The translations under genes and the position numbers were made by a program. Shown piece after piece: positions 18,149-25,545 of a stretch of 64,000 nt of DNA. The notes under the pieces are model-generated. The model was not told where the DNA came from. It worked only from the letters and a program-made list of their open reading frames with translations, and searched no databases. Location: contig NZ_CP109499.1 in NCBI RefSeq assembly GCF_036231965.1, positions 5,332,001 to 5,396,000 on the forward strand. Direction: 5' to 3'. The first letter of the stretch is position 1; the number at the start of each line of letters is the position of its first letter. This DNA comes from Streptomyces sp. NBC_01428. Lineage in GTDB: Bacteria; Actinomycetota; Actinomycetes; Streptomycetales; Streptomycetaceae.

Positions 18149-19471
18149 TTGAGCAGCGCCGCGACCCGCACCGCCGGCCAGGATCACCTCTGGTCGGTGG
18201 ACGACCACCTGGAGGACATCCTCGGCACCGTCCGCCCCCTCGAACCCATCGAGCTGCAACTCCTCGACGCCCAGGGCTGCGTCCTGGTCGAGGACGTCAC
18301 GGTGCCGGTGTCCCTGCCGCCCTTCGACAACAGCTCGATGGACGGGTACGCGGTCCGGGTCGCGGACGTCGCGGGCGCGAGCGAGGAGTACCCGGCGGTC
18401 CTGACGGTCGTCGGCGATGTCGCGGCCGGCCAGGCCGAGGCGCCCTACGTGGGCCCCGGCCAGGCCGTCCGCATCATGACCGGTGCCCCGCTGCCGCCCG
18501 GCGCCGAGGCCGTCGTCCCCGTCGAGTGGACGGACGGAGGACTCGGAGAGGGCCCGGTCACCGGGATGCGCGCGCACAGCGCCTCCCCGGAGGGCGCCTT
18601 CGGGCAGGTGCACATCCACCGCGCCGCCGAGGCACGCGCGCACGTGCGCGCCGCCGGCAGCGACGTGAAGGCGGGCGACCGCGCCCTCGAAGCGGGCACC
18701 ATCCTCGGCCCCCCGCAGATCGGCCTGCTCGCCGCGATCGGCCGCGCCACCGTGCGCGTACGGCCCCGCCCCCGCGTGGTCGTCCTCTCGACCGGCAGCG
18801 AACTCGCCCAGCCCGGCGAGGCGTTGGGCACCGGCCAGATCTACGACTCGAACAGCTTCGCGCTGTACGCCGCCGCCCGTGACGCCGGCGCCATCGCCTA
18901 CCGCGTGGGCGCGGTCGCCGACGACGCCGAGACCCTGCGCGCCACCATCGAGGACCAGCTCATCCGCGCCGACCTCGTGGTCACCACCGGCGGGGTGAGC
19001 GTCGGCGCCTACGACGTGGTCAAGGAGGCGCTGTCCTCCGTGGGCGACGAGGACGAGGCCGGCGGCGGCATCGACTTCCGCAAGCTCGCCATGCAGCCCG
19101 GCAAGCCCCAGGGCTTCGGCTCCATCGGCCCCGACCACACCCCGCTGCTCGCCCTCCCGGGCAACCCCGTCTCGTCGTACGTCTCCTTCGAGCTCTTCGT
19201 GCGCCCCGCCATCCGCACGCTCGCGGGCCTCAAGGACGTCCACCGGCCCACCACACGGGCCACCCTCGCCGCGGACAAGGCGCTGACCTCGCCGGAAGGC
19301 CGCCGCCAGTTCCTGCGTGGCACCTACGCGGACGGCACCGTGACACCGGTCGGCGGCGCCGGATCGCACCTGGTCGCCGCCCTCGCGCACGCCGACGCGC
19401 TGATCGTCGTCCCCGAGAGCGCCACCTCGGTCGAGCCCGGCACCGAGGTCGAGGTCGTGCTCCTCGGCTGA
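18149..19471 (+). CDS. glp: MoeA-family molybdotransferase-like divisome protein Glp
   Basis: A 440-residue MoeA/gephyrin-type protein. It carries PFDNSSMDGYA, TGAPLPPGAEAVVPVE, the MPT-binding VVTTGGVSVGAYD and LALPGNPVSSYVSFELFV. MoeA inserts molybdate into molybdopterin. However, the position after galU and before rimJ and a SepX/GlpR gene matches corynebacterial Glp, a gephyrin-like protein that works in cell division with the membrane receptor GlpR, so that role is favoured here by context. It starts with TTG four bases after the galU stop, behind GAGGAG in the galU 3' end. Dual function is possible because moaC and mog follow. Confidence 0.88.
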   Translation: MSSAATRTAGQDHLWSVDDHLEDILGTVRPLEPIELQLLDAQGCVLVEDVTVPVSLPPFDNSSMDGYAVRVADVAGASEEYPAVLTVVGDVAAGQAEAPYVGPGQAVRIMTGAPLPPGAEAVVPVEWTDGGLGEGPVTGMRAHSASPEGAFGQVHIHRAAEARAHVRAAGSDVKAGDRALEAGTILGPPQIGLLAAIGRATVRVRPRPRVVVLSTGSELAQPGEALGTGQIYDSNSFALYAAARDAGAIAYRVGAVADDAETLRATIEDQLIRADLVVTTGGVSVGAYDVVKEALSSVGDEDEAGGGIDFRKLAMQPGKPQGFGSIGPDHTPLLALPGNPVSSYVSFELFVRPAIRTLAGLKDVHRPTTRATLAADKALTSPEGRRQFLRGTYADGTVTPVGGAGSHLVAALAHADALIVVPESATSVEPGTEVEVVLLG

Positions 19472-19632
19472 GCGGCCGGGACCCGGGCCGCCCGCCGACG
19501 CACCGCCGGGTCACGAGAGGGGCGCACGCTCATCACGGAGGCGTGGCGGCGGACGACCGGGCGGTAACGTGTCGCGCACACCAGGCCCACGCGCCGCACC
19601 GCGACGGGCCCTGACCGGGAGCGCCCACGCAC

Positions 19633-20145
19633 ATGACTGTTCCGTCCCGGGGGGACACCTCCGGACCCCCCGTGCAGGACCGACTGACGCACATCGACGA
19701 GGCGGGCGCCGCCCGCATGGTCGACGTGTCCGGGAAGGACGTGACCGCGCGCACCGCGCGGGCCAGCGGCCGCGTCCTGGTCTCGCCCCGCGTCGTCGAG
19801 CTGCTGCGCGGCGAGGGAGTTCCCAAGGGCGACGCCCTCGCCACCGCCCGCATCGCGGGGATCATGGGAGCCAAGCGCACCCCGGACCTGATCCCGCTGT
19901 GCCACCCGCTGTCCGTGTCGGGCGTCAAGGTCGACCTGTCGGTCGCGGACGACGCCGTCGAGATCCGCGCCACCGTGAGGACGACCGACCGCACCGGCGT
20001 CGAGATGGAAGCCCTCACGGCGGTCAGCATCGCGGCGCTCACCGTGATCGACATGGTGAAGGCCGTCGACAAGGGAGCGGTCATCACGGACGTCCGGGTG
20101 GAAGAGAAGACGGGCGGGAAGTCCGGCGACTGGAGCCGGACATGA
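19633..20145 (+). CDS. moaC: cyclic pyranopterin monophosphate synthase MoaC
   Basis: A 170-residue enzyme of molybdopterin synthesis that forms cPMP from the MoaA product. It shows THIDEAGAARMVDVSGK at the start, the active-site block LIPLCHPLSVSGVKVDL, and TGVEMEALTAVSIAALTVIDMVKA containing the conserved Glu-Met-Glu and Asp-Met-Lys residues. It is preceded by 161 bases after glp and overlaps the next gene by four bases (ATGA). Confidence 0.95.
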   Translation: MTVPSRGDTSGPPVQDRLTHIDEAGAARMVDVSGKDVTARTARASGRVLVSPRVVELLRGEGVPKGDALATARIAGIMGAKRTPDLIPLCHPLSVSGVKVDLSVADDAVEIRATVRTTDRTGVEMEALTAVSIAALTVIDMVKAVDKGAVITDVRVEEKTGGKSGDWSRT

Positions 20146-20675
20146 GCGCCGGCACCGGCCCGGCCGCCGCGCGGACCTACCGCGCCCTGGTGGTCACCGC
20201 CTCCAACCGCGCCTCCGCCGGCGTCTACGAGGACCGGGGCGGCCCGTTGATCGCCGCCGGACTCTCCTCGTTCGGCTTCACGGTCGAGGGACCGCAGGTC
20301 GTGCCGGACGGCGACCCCGTGGAGGCCGCGCTGCGCGCCGGTGTCGAGGCGGGCTACGACGTCATCGTCACCACCGGCGGCACCGGGATCTCACCGACCG
20401 ACCGCACCCCCGAGGCGACGCTCCGGGTGCTCGACCACGAGATCCCGGGCATTCCCGAGGCGATCAGGGCGTTCGGCCGGGAGAAGGTGCCGACCGCGGC
20501 GCTCTCCCGCGGGCTCGCCGGCGTCGCCCGGGGGACACTGATCGTGAACCTGCCGGGTTCCCCCGGCGGGGTGAAGGACGGCCTGGCCGTCCTGGAGCCC
20601 CTTCTGGTCCACGCCGTCGACCAACTGCGCGGCGGCGACCACCTCAGACCCAGCGGCAGTGGGGGTGCGTGCTGA
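20142..20675 (+). CDS. mog: MogA/MoaB family molybdenum cofactor biosynthesis protein
   Basis: A 177-residue molybdopterin adenylyltransferase-type protein. It has the MPT-binding motif VIVTTGGTGISPTDRTPEAT and the C-terminal block LIVNLPGSPGGVKDGLAVLEPLL. It adenylates molybdopterin before metal insertion. It is translationally coupled to moaC (ATGA overlap) and to the following acetyltransferase (GTG inside its last codons). Confidence 0.92.
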   Translation: MSAGTGPAAARTYRALVVTASNRASAGVYEDRGGPLIAAGLSSFGFTVEGPQVVPDGDPVEAALRAGVEAGYDVIVTTGGTGISPTDRTPEATLRVLDHEIPGIPEAIRAFGREKVPTAALSRGLAGVARGTLIVNLPGSPGGVKDGLAVLEPLLVHAVDQLRGGDHLRPSGSGGAC

Positions 20676-21361
20676 ACAGCCCATCCTGGCCCGTCGAGCT
20701 GGTGGACGGCGACGTCGTCCTCCGGCCGATAAGGCTGCGCGACCAGCGGACGTGGCGTGAGGTCAACCGGCGCAACCGCGACTGGCTGCGGCCCTGGGAG
20801 GCGACCATTCCGCCGCCCACGCCGAGCGGTCCGATCGCGCACCGGCCGACCTACCGTCAGATGGTCCGGCACCTGCGGGCCGAGGCCAACGCGGGCCGCA
20901 TGCTGCCCTTCGTGATCGAGTACCAGGGGCGGCTGGTCGGTCAGTTGACCGTCGCCGGGATCACCTGGGGCTCGATGTGCTCGGGGCACGTCGGCTACTG
21001 GGTGGACCAGTCGGTCGCGGGCCGCGGCGTGATGCCGACGGCGGTGGCGCTGGTGACCGACCACTGCTTCCGCACGGTCGGACTGCACCGCGTCGAAGTC
21101 TGTATTCGCCCCGAGAACCGGCCCAGCCGCAGGGTCGTGGAGAAACTCGGATTCCGTGAGGAAGGGCTTCGCCCGCGCTATCTCCACATCGACGGCGCGT
21201 GGCGGGACCATCTCGTCTTCGCGCTCACCGCGGAGGAAGTGCCCGAAGGACTGCTCGCCCGCTGGCGCCGCGGCCGATCGGTCCAGACCAGGCCGGAACA
21301 GCTGGGACCGGATCAGTCGGGATCGCAGAACCCGAGCACGCCGGGCAACGCCGGTAAATGA
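20669..21361 (+). CDS. rimJ: GNAT N-acetyltransferase, RimJ-like
   Basis: A 230-residue acetyltransferase of the RimJ/RimL branch. It shows VVLRPIRLRDQRTWREVNRRNRDWL at the N-terminus, the acetyl-CoA binding region YWVDQSVAGRGVMPTAVALVTDHCF and the family ending IRPENRPSRRVVEKLGFREEG followed by RYLHIDGAWRDHLVFAL. The target is unknown. The GTG at 20669 overlaps mog by seven bases. A rimJ gene occupies the same slot between moeA/glp and glpR in mycobacteria. Confidence 0.87.
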   Translation: MLNSPSWPVELVDGDVVLRPIRLRDQRTWREVNRRNRDWLRPWEATIPPPTPSGPIAHRPTYRQMVRHLRAEANAGRMLPFVIEYQGRLVGQLTVAGITWGSMCSGHVGYWVDQSVAGRGVMPTAVALVTDHCFRTVGLHRVEVCIRPENRPSRRVVEKLGFREEGLRPRYLHIDGAWRDHLVFALTAEEVPEGLLARWRRGRSVQTRPEQLGPDQSGSQNPSTPGNAGK

Positions 21362-21504
21362 AATGAGTGTTCGAAATTGATCGCTGTGCGATCAGCTCAG
21401 GGCATTAATTTCGCGCTCCCGGTGGCCTGCTGATCGCATCGGTCACAAAAAAAGCTCGAAATATCAGCCAGATCGTGCGACACACCGGCGCAATTGGCAG
21501 ATGG

Positions 21505-21533
21505 CCTCACACAAACCCCTCTACCGTGTGAGG
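21505..21533. promoter_or_regulatory. inverted repeat abutting the sepX start codon
   Basis: CCTCACAC (21505-21512) and GTGTGAGG (21526-21533) are perfect arms around 13 bases. The right arm overlaps the ribosome binding site and ends one base before the GTG start. It may be an operator or an mRNA hairpin limiting translation. The 170-base gap upstream is AT-richer than its surroundings, as expected for a promoter region. Confidence 0.45.
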
Positions 21534-21534
21534 C

Positions 21535-22818
21535 GTGAGCAGCAGCGGCCTCATCTACGCAGTCATTGTCGGGGCCTGGGCCGCCTACTTGGTGCCGATG
21601 TGGCTCCGTAGGCAGGACGAGCTGAACGAAGCTCGTCCGACGGAACGCTTCAGCACCGCCATCCGGCTGCTGTCCGGACGGGCGGGCATGGAGCGTCGAT
21701 ACGCCAAGGACCTGCGGGCGCGCTCCGCCGACGAGGGGGAGCCCGACGCCGACCCGGACGACGCCACCGATTCGGTGGACGTCCGGTCCTTCGCCATGCC
21801 TCCGACCCGGCCCCAGACGGCGGTCCAGCACCGCCCACAGGTCCAGGAGCGTGTGCCGTCACCGGACCCGGCCCAGGCGGAACAGAACCAGGGCGGCCGG
21901 ACGGCCGGCAGGGAGAGCGGCGCGTACGAGACACCGGGCGCGGCCCGGCCCGTACCGCAGCAGTCGTCCCCGTCCACGCCGAGACAGCCGGCCAAGTCCG
22001 CGCCCCAGCAGGCCACGTCGTCCGCGGCGGGCCGCGCACCCGGCGTGCGGCGGGCGCCCTCGGCGGAAGCCGAAGCGCGCGCCCGGCGCGTCAAGGTCCT
22101 CGCGCGCCGCCGGCGTACGACGGTCATGCTCTTCCTCGCCTTCACCCTCGGCGCGATCGTCGCGGCCGTCGGCGGCCTCGGACTCCTCTGGGCGCCCGCC
22201 GTGCCGGCCGTGATGCTGAGCTCCTACATCGTGTATCTGCGGGCCCAGGAGCGGCGGCGCTTCACCTACGTCATGGACCGCCGCCGGGCCGAGGTCGCCG
22301 CGCAGCGGCTGCGGGAGCGTCAGCCGCGCCGCCGGGCGGCCGCCGACCTCGCCGTGGACGAACCGGAGGAAGGACCAGGAGCCGACACCGACACCGGACT
22401 CTCCGCGCTCGCCGCGGACCGGCGCGCCCTCGTCGAGCAGACGGACCACGCCGAGTGGGTCGACCAGCAGCGTGAACGCCGGCGCGGCCCCCGACAGGGC
22501 GACAGCTGGGACCCGGTGCCCGTTCCGCTGCCGACCTACGTGACCGCGCCCGTCGCGCCGCGGGCCACCTCCGACGTCGACCTGGGAGCGCCGGACGCGT
22601 GGAGTTCCGCGCGGTCGAGCTCCGTCGAGCCGAGCGCCCACGAGGCCGAACCGGTCGAGGAGAACCCCGAGTGCGACGACGACTGCGCGGACGCGGCGGA
22701 CGACGGCCGCAGCGACGCCCGCCGCGCCGCGTCCGCGCGCCGCGCCCGCGAACGCGGCCGCACCCCGCTCTTCGACCAGTACGAGGACGGCGAACGGCCG
22801 CGCGCGGCCAACGAGTGA
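21535..22818 (+). CDS. sepX: divisome protein SepX/GlpR
   Basis: A 427-residue membrane protein. A first helix right at the start (LIYAVIVGAWAAYLVPMWL) is followed by the conserved RRQDELNEARPTERFSTAIRLLSGRAGMERRY, a long Pro/Gln/Ser-rich disordered linker, two close membrane helices (TTVMLFLAFTLGAIVAAVGGLGLLWAPAVPAVMLSSYIVYL) and a polar, Arg-rich tail. This layout and the place after glp and rimJ match Streptomyces SepX and corynebacterial GlpR, which organise cross-walls and sporulation septa and, in corynebacteria, recruit Glp. The start is the GTG at 21535. Confidence 0.88.
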   Translation: MSSSGLIYAVIVGAWAAYLVPMWLRRQDELNEARPTERFSTAIRLLSGRAGMERRYAKDLRARSADEGEPDADPDDATDSVDVRSFAMPPTRPQTAVQHRPQVQERVPSPDPAQAEQNQGGRTAGRESGAYETPGAARPVPQQSSPSTPRQPAKSAPQQATSSAAGRAPGVRRAPSAEAEARARRVKVLARRRRTTVMLFLAFTLGAIVAAVGGLGLLWAPAVPAVMLSSYIVYLRAQERRRFTYVMDRRRAEVAAQRLRERQPRRRAAADLAVDEPEEGPGADTDTGLSALAADRRALVEQTDHAEWVDQQRERRRGPRQGDSWDPVPVPLPTYVTAPVAPRATSDVDLGAPDAWSSARSSSVEPSAHEAEPVEENPECDDDCADAADDGRSDARRAASARRARERGRTPLFDQYEDGERPRAANE

Positions 22819-22915
22819 GAAGCCGGACGACCGGTGCCCGGAAGGGCCTGGCTGACCAGCCAGGAACGGATTTCCAAGCACCGCGATCGGGATGCTAGAG
22901 TTTCACTCGTTGCAA

Positions 22916-22989
22916 GGGCCTGTGGCGCAGTCTGGTAGCGCACCTCGTTCGCATCGAGGGGGTCTGGGGTTCAAATCCCCACAGGTCCA
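22916..22989 (+). tRNA. tRNA-Ala (anticodon CGC)
   Basis: A complete cloverleaf: acceptor GGGCCTG/CAGGTCC, D stem GCGC/GCGC, anticodon stem CCTCG/CGAGG with loop TTCGCAT (anticodon CGC reads GCG), T arm TGGGG-TTCAAAT-CCCCA. The 3' CC and the start of a terminator follow directly. GCG is a common Ala codon in this genome. Confidence 0.96.
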
Positions 22990-22997
22990 CCGCAGCC

Positions 22998-23033
22998 AAG
23001 AGCCCCAGTCGGAGAGATCCGACTGGGGCTCTT
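22998..23033 (+). terminator. terminator of the tRNA-Ala gene
   Basis: A perfect 16-bp stem (22998-23013 with 23018-23033, arm AAGAGCCCCAGTCGGA) around the tetraloop GAGA, nine bases after the tRNA 3' end. Confidence 0.9.
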
Positions 23034-23123
23034 GCCATGTCCGCACCGTGACGCGGACAACTCCCTTCGTGGAGCGGGCCCCTGGGGCCCGCTCCGGCTG
23101 CCGCCCGCTCCGGACGCCGGGTC

Positions 23124-23600
23124 CTAGAGGGCCTTGGCGTAGCAGAGGCTCAGATCGTGGAAGCGGTAGTAGCCGAACTTCGCGCACGGGGCATAGCCGC
23201 TCGACGCGTAGAGGGACACCGCCTCGGGCTGTTTGGCGCCGGTCTCCAGGACCATGCGGACGCGGCCGGCCGCACGTGCGTCCTCCTCCAGGGCGGCGAG
23301 GACGCGCCGGGCGAGACCGAGACCGCGGGCCTCGGGGACCACGTACATGCGCTTGAGTTCGGCGTCGCCGTCCGAGTAGGCCTCGGCGTTCTCGTCCTGG
23401 GTGCGCCAGCCGCCCGTCGCCACCGGCCGGTCCCGCTCGTCGTAGGCGATCAGGTAGAGGCCCACGGGCGGGGCGAACATCCACGCGTCGAGGTGCGTGG
23501 CGTCGCCGTCGTCGCCGTAGCGCTCGGCGTACTCGGCCTGCACCTGGTCGTTGAGCTTCACGGCGTCGGGATGGTCGAAGGGGACCTGGCGGATGTTCAT
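23124..23600 (-). CDS. GNAT family N-acetyltransferase
   Basis: A 158-residue single-domain acetyltransferase. The acetyl-CoA pyrophosphate loop is VVPEARGLGLARRVLAALEEDARAAG and the chain ends with the usual ETGAKQPEAVSLYASSGY pattern followed by FHDLSLCYAKAL. The ATG at 23600 (MNIRQVPFDHPDAVKL) is the first sensible start. The gene is divergent from xth. The substrate is unknown. Confidence 0.9.
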   Translation of the reverse strand: MNIRQVPFDHPDAVKLNDQVQAEYAERYGDDGDATHLDAWMFAPPVGLYLIAYDERDRPVATGGWRTQDENAEAYSDGDAELKRMYVVPEARGLGLARRVLAALEEDARAAGRVRMVLETGAKQPEAVSLYASSGYAPCAKFGYYRFHDLSLCYAKAL

Positions 23601-23740
23601 GCGGAATACCGTACATCTATGCGATTGCGGGTGATGGAGTGGTGACGCGTCGTGCGGGACCGGCGCGAGCGGTGGCTCCCGTCCTGCCGGGCGGGTGATC
23701 GAGTTCGGGTGCGGGCGCACCGGTTCAGTATCGTGCCCGG

Positions 23741-24544
23741 GTGCTGACTGTGACCTCTGTGAATGTGAACGGGCTCCGGGCCGCCGCGAAGAAGGGTTTC
23801 GTGGGGTGGCTCGCGGAGACCTCCGCGGACGTGCTGTGCCTCCAGGAGGTGCGGGCCGAGCCCGGGCAGCTGCCCGAGGAGGTGCGCGCGCCCGAGGGCT
23901 GGCACGTCGTGCACGCCCCCGCCGCCGCCAAGGGCCGTGCCGGTGTGTCCCTCTACACACGCCGCGAGCCGGACGCCGTCCGCGTCGGCTTCGGGTCCGA
24001 GGAGTTCGACGCCTCCGGCCGCTACGTCGAGGTGGACCTGCCCGGCGTCACCGTGGCGAGCCTCTACCTGCCCTCCGGCGAGGTCGGCACCGAGCGGCAG
24101 GACGAGAAGATCCGCTTCATGGCGGAGTTCCTCGGCCACCTCAAGGGACTCAGGGAGCGCGCCGCCGCCGACGGGCGCGAGGTCGTCGTCTGCGGCGACT
24201 GGAACATCGCCCACCAGGAGGCCGACCTCAAGAACTGGCGCGCCAACCGCAAGAACTCCGGCTTCCTGCCCGAGGAGCGCGCCTGGCTGGGCCAGGTCCT
24301 CGACGCGGCCGACGGCGGCTACGTGGATGTCGTCCGCGCCCTGCACCCGGACACCGAGGGGCCCTACTCGTGGTGGTCGTACCGGGGGCGGGCTTTCGAC
24401 AATGATTCAGGGTGGAGGATCGACATGCACGTCTGCACGCCCGGGCTCGCGGCCAAGGCGGTCAAGGGCTTCGTGGAGCGCGCCGCGACGCACGAGGAGC
24501 GCTGGTCCGACCACGCGCCGGTGACGGTCGTCTACGACCTCTGA
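23741..24544 (+). CDS. xth: exodeoxyribonuclease III
   Basis: A 267-residue AP endonuclease/3'-5' exonuclease of base excision repair. Catalytic and metal residues are visible: NVNGLRAA at the start, LQEVRAE (Glu), VVCGDWNIAH (Asp, Asn) and the C-terminal RWSDHAPVTVVY (Asp-His). The GTG at 23741 gives the standard N-terminus LTVTSVNVNG. A hairpin after the stop separates it from the converging merR gene. Confidence 0.93.
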   Translation: MLTVTSVNVNGLRAAAKKGFVGWLAETSADVLCLQEVRAEPGQLPEEVRAPEGWHVVHAPAAAKGRAGVSLYTRREPDAVRVGFGSEEFDASGRYVEVDLPGVTVASLYLPSGEVGTERQDEKIRFMAEFLGHLKGLRERAAADGREVVVCGDWNIAHQEADLKNWRANRKNSGFLPEERAWLGQVLDAADGGYVDVVRALHPDTEGPYSWWSYRGRAFDNDSGWRIDMHVCTPGLAAKAVKGFVERAATHEERWSDHAPVTVVYDL

Positions 24545-24557
24545 GCCGGGACGGGAG

Positions 24558-24595
24558 TGCCGGGACCGGCCGCCGGTGTGCGGTCGTCCCCGGCA
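24558..24595. terminator. probable bidirectional terminator between xth and merR
   Basis: TGCCGGG at 24558 pairs with CCCGGCA at 24589-24595; the inner CCGC/GCGG pairs extend the imperfect stem. It fills the short gap between two converging genes. Confidence 0.5.
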
Positions 24596-24606
24596 GGCCC
24601 TACGTC

Positions 24607-25416
24607 CTACGCCTCACCCTCGCCGTTCTCCTTGTCCCGCAGGCGGCGGTCCAGGGCCATCGACAGTTCCGCCTCCACCACGCTCTTCGCGAGGGGGCGC
24701 AGGCGTTGGAGGTCCTGTGGGGTGCGGTCCTCGGTGAGGACCAGGGTGGTGAAGAGTTCGGCGAGGGCGTCGGTGTGGTCGCGGACGCGGCGGGCGGCGC
24801 GCAGGACGTCGGCGAGCGGGATGCCCTCGCGGACCAGCGCGGCCGAGACGTCCAGCAGACGGCGGCTGATGTGGACGATCTCGCCGCCGTCCGTGCCGAG
24901 ATAGCCGAGGTCGAGGGCGGCGGCGAGGTTCTCCGGGGTCGCCTGCCCGGCGAAGACGTCGGCGAGTTCCTCGGGGGAGAGGCGGACCGGGGTCTCCTCG
25001 GTGGGCTCGCCCAGGCCGAGCAGCTCGCCCACGTCGCGCCCGTGGTCGAAGGCCTCGGCCAGCTCCGCGATGCCGTTGAGGGTGTGGCCGCGTTCCAGGA
25101 GCGCCGAGATGGTGCGCAGGCGGGCCAGGTGGGTGTCGTCGTACCAGGCGATGCGGCCCTCGCGCCGGGGCGGCGGTATGAGCTTGCGTTCCCGGTAGAA
25201 GCGCAGGGTGCGCACGGTGATGCCGGCCTTCGCGGCCAGTTCCTCCATGCGGTACTCGTGCCCGCCGGGGTCCGGGAGGCCGCTGTCGGCGAGGGGTGTC
25301 GGGCCCTGCTCGCGGGCTGCGCCCGCCTGTGCGCCGGCGCCGCGCGCGCCGTTCCCCGGCGTCCGCGCGCCCCGTGCTCGCGCCCCGGCGTCCCGCTTTC
25401 CTGATCCCTCGGCCAC
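24607..25416 (-). CDS. MerR family transcriptional regulator
   Basis: A 269-residue regulator. About 50 residues of Ala/Gly/Arg-rich leader precede a winged-helix MerR domain (YRMEELAAKAGITVRTLRFYRERKLIPPPRREG, then LARLRTISALLERGHTLNGIAELAEAF). The C-terminal helical domain (about residues 130-269) is not a small metal-binding loop, so an organic ligand is likelier than a metal; this is inference. It is divergent from the monooxygenase operon, whose leader contains a perfect 8-2-8 inverted repeat. The start is the GTG at 25416. Confidence 0.87.
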   Translation of the reverse strand: MAEGSGKRDAGARARGARTPGNGARGAGAQAGAAREQGPTPLADSGLPDPGGHEYRMEELAAKAGITVRTLRFYRERKLIPPPRREGRIAWYDDTHLARLRTISALLERGHTLNGIAELAEAFDHGRDVGELLGLGEPTEETPVRLSPEELADVFAGQATPENLAAALDLGYLGTDGGEIVHISRRLLDVSAALVREGIPLADVLRAARRVRDHTDALAELFTTLVLTEDRTPQDLQRLRPLAKSVVEAELSMALDRRLRDKENGEGEA

Positions 25417-25500
25417 CTGCGCACCCTACGTCGTACCCCCGGTAACTTTCCCGTCCCCGACCCCTACCCATCAGTACGAAGCTGTTCTACGCTCCGATTG

Positions 25501-25518
25501 CGCCAGTGTTCACTGGCG
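25501..25518. promoter_or_regulatory. perfect inverted repeat in the merR/monooxygenase gap
   Basis: CGCCAGTG-TT-CACTGGCG, an exact 8-2-8 palindrome 27 bases upstream of the monooxygenase ATG and 85 bases from the merR start. Its position and symmetry suit an operator for a dimeric repressor of the operon. Confidence 0.6.
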
Positions 25519-25545
25519 GAGTCGTGCGGACCAGGAGGCGTCGGG

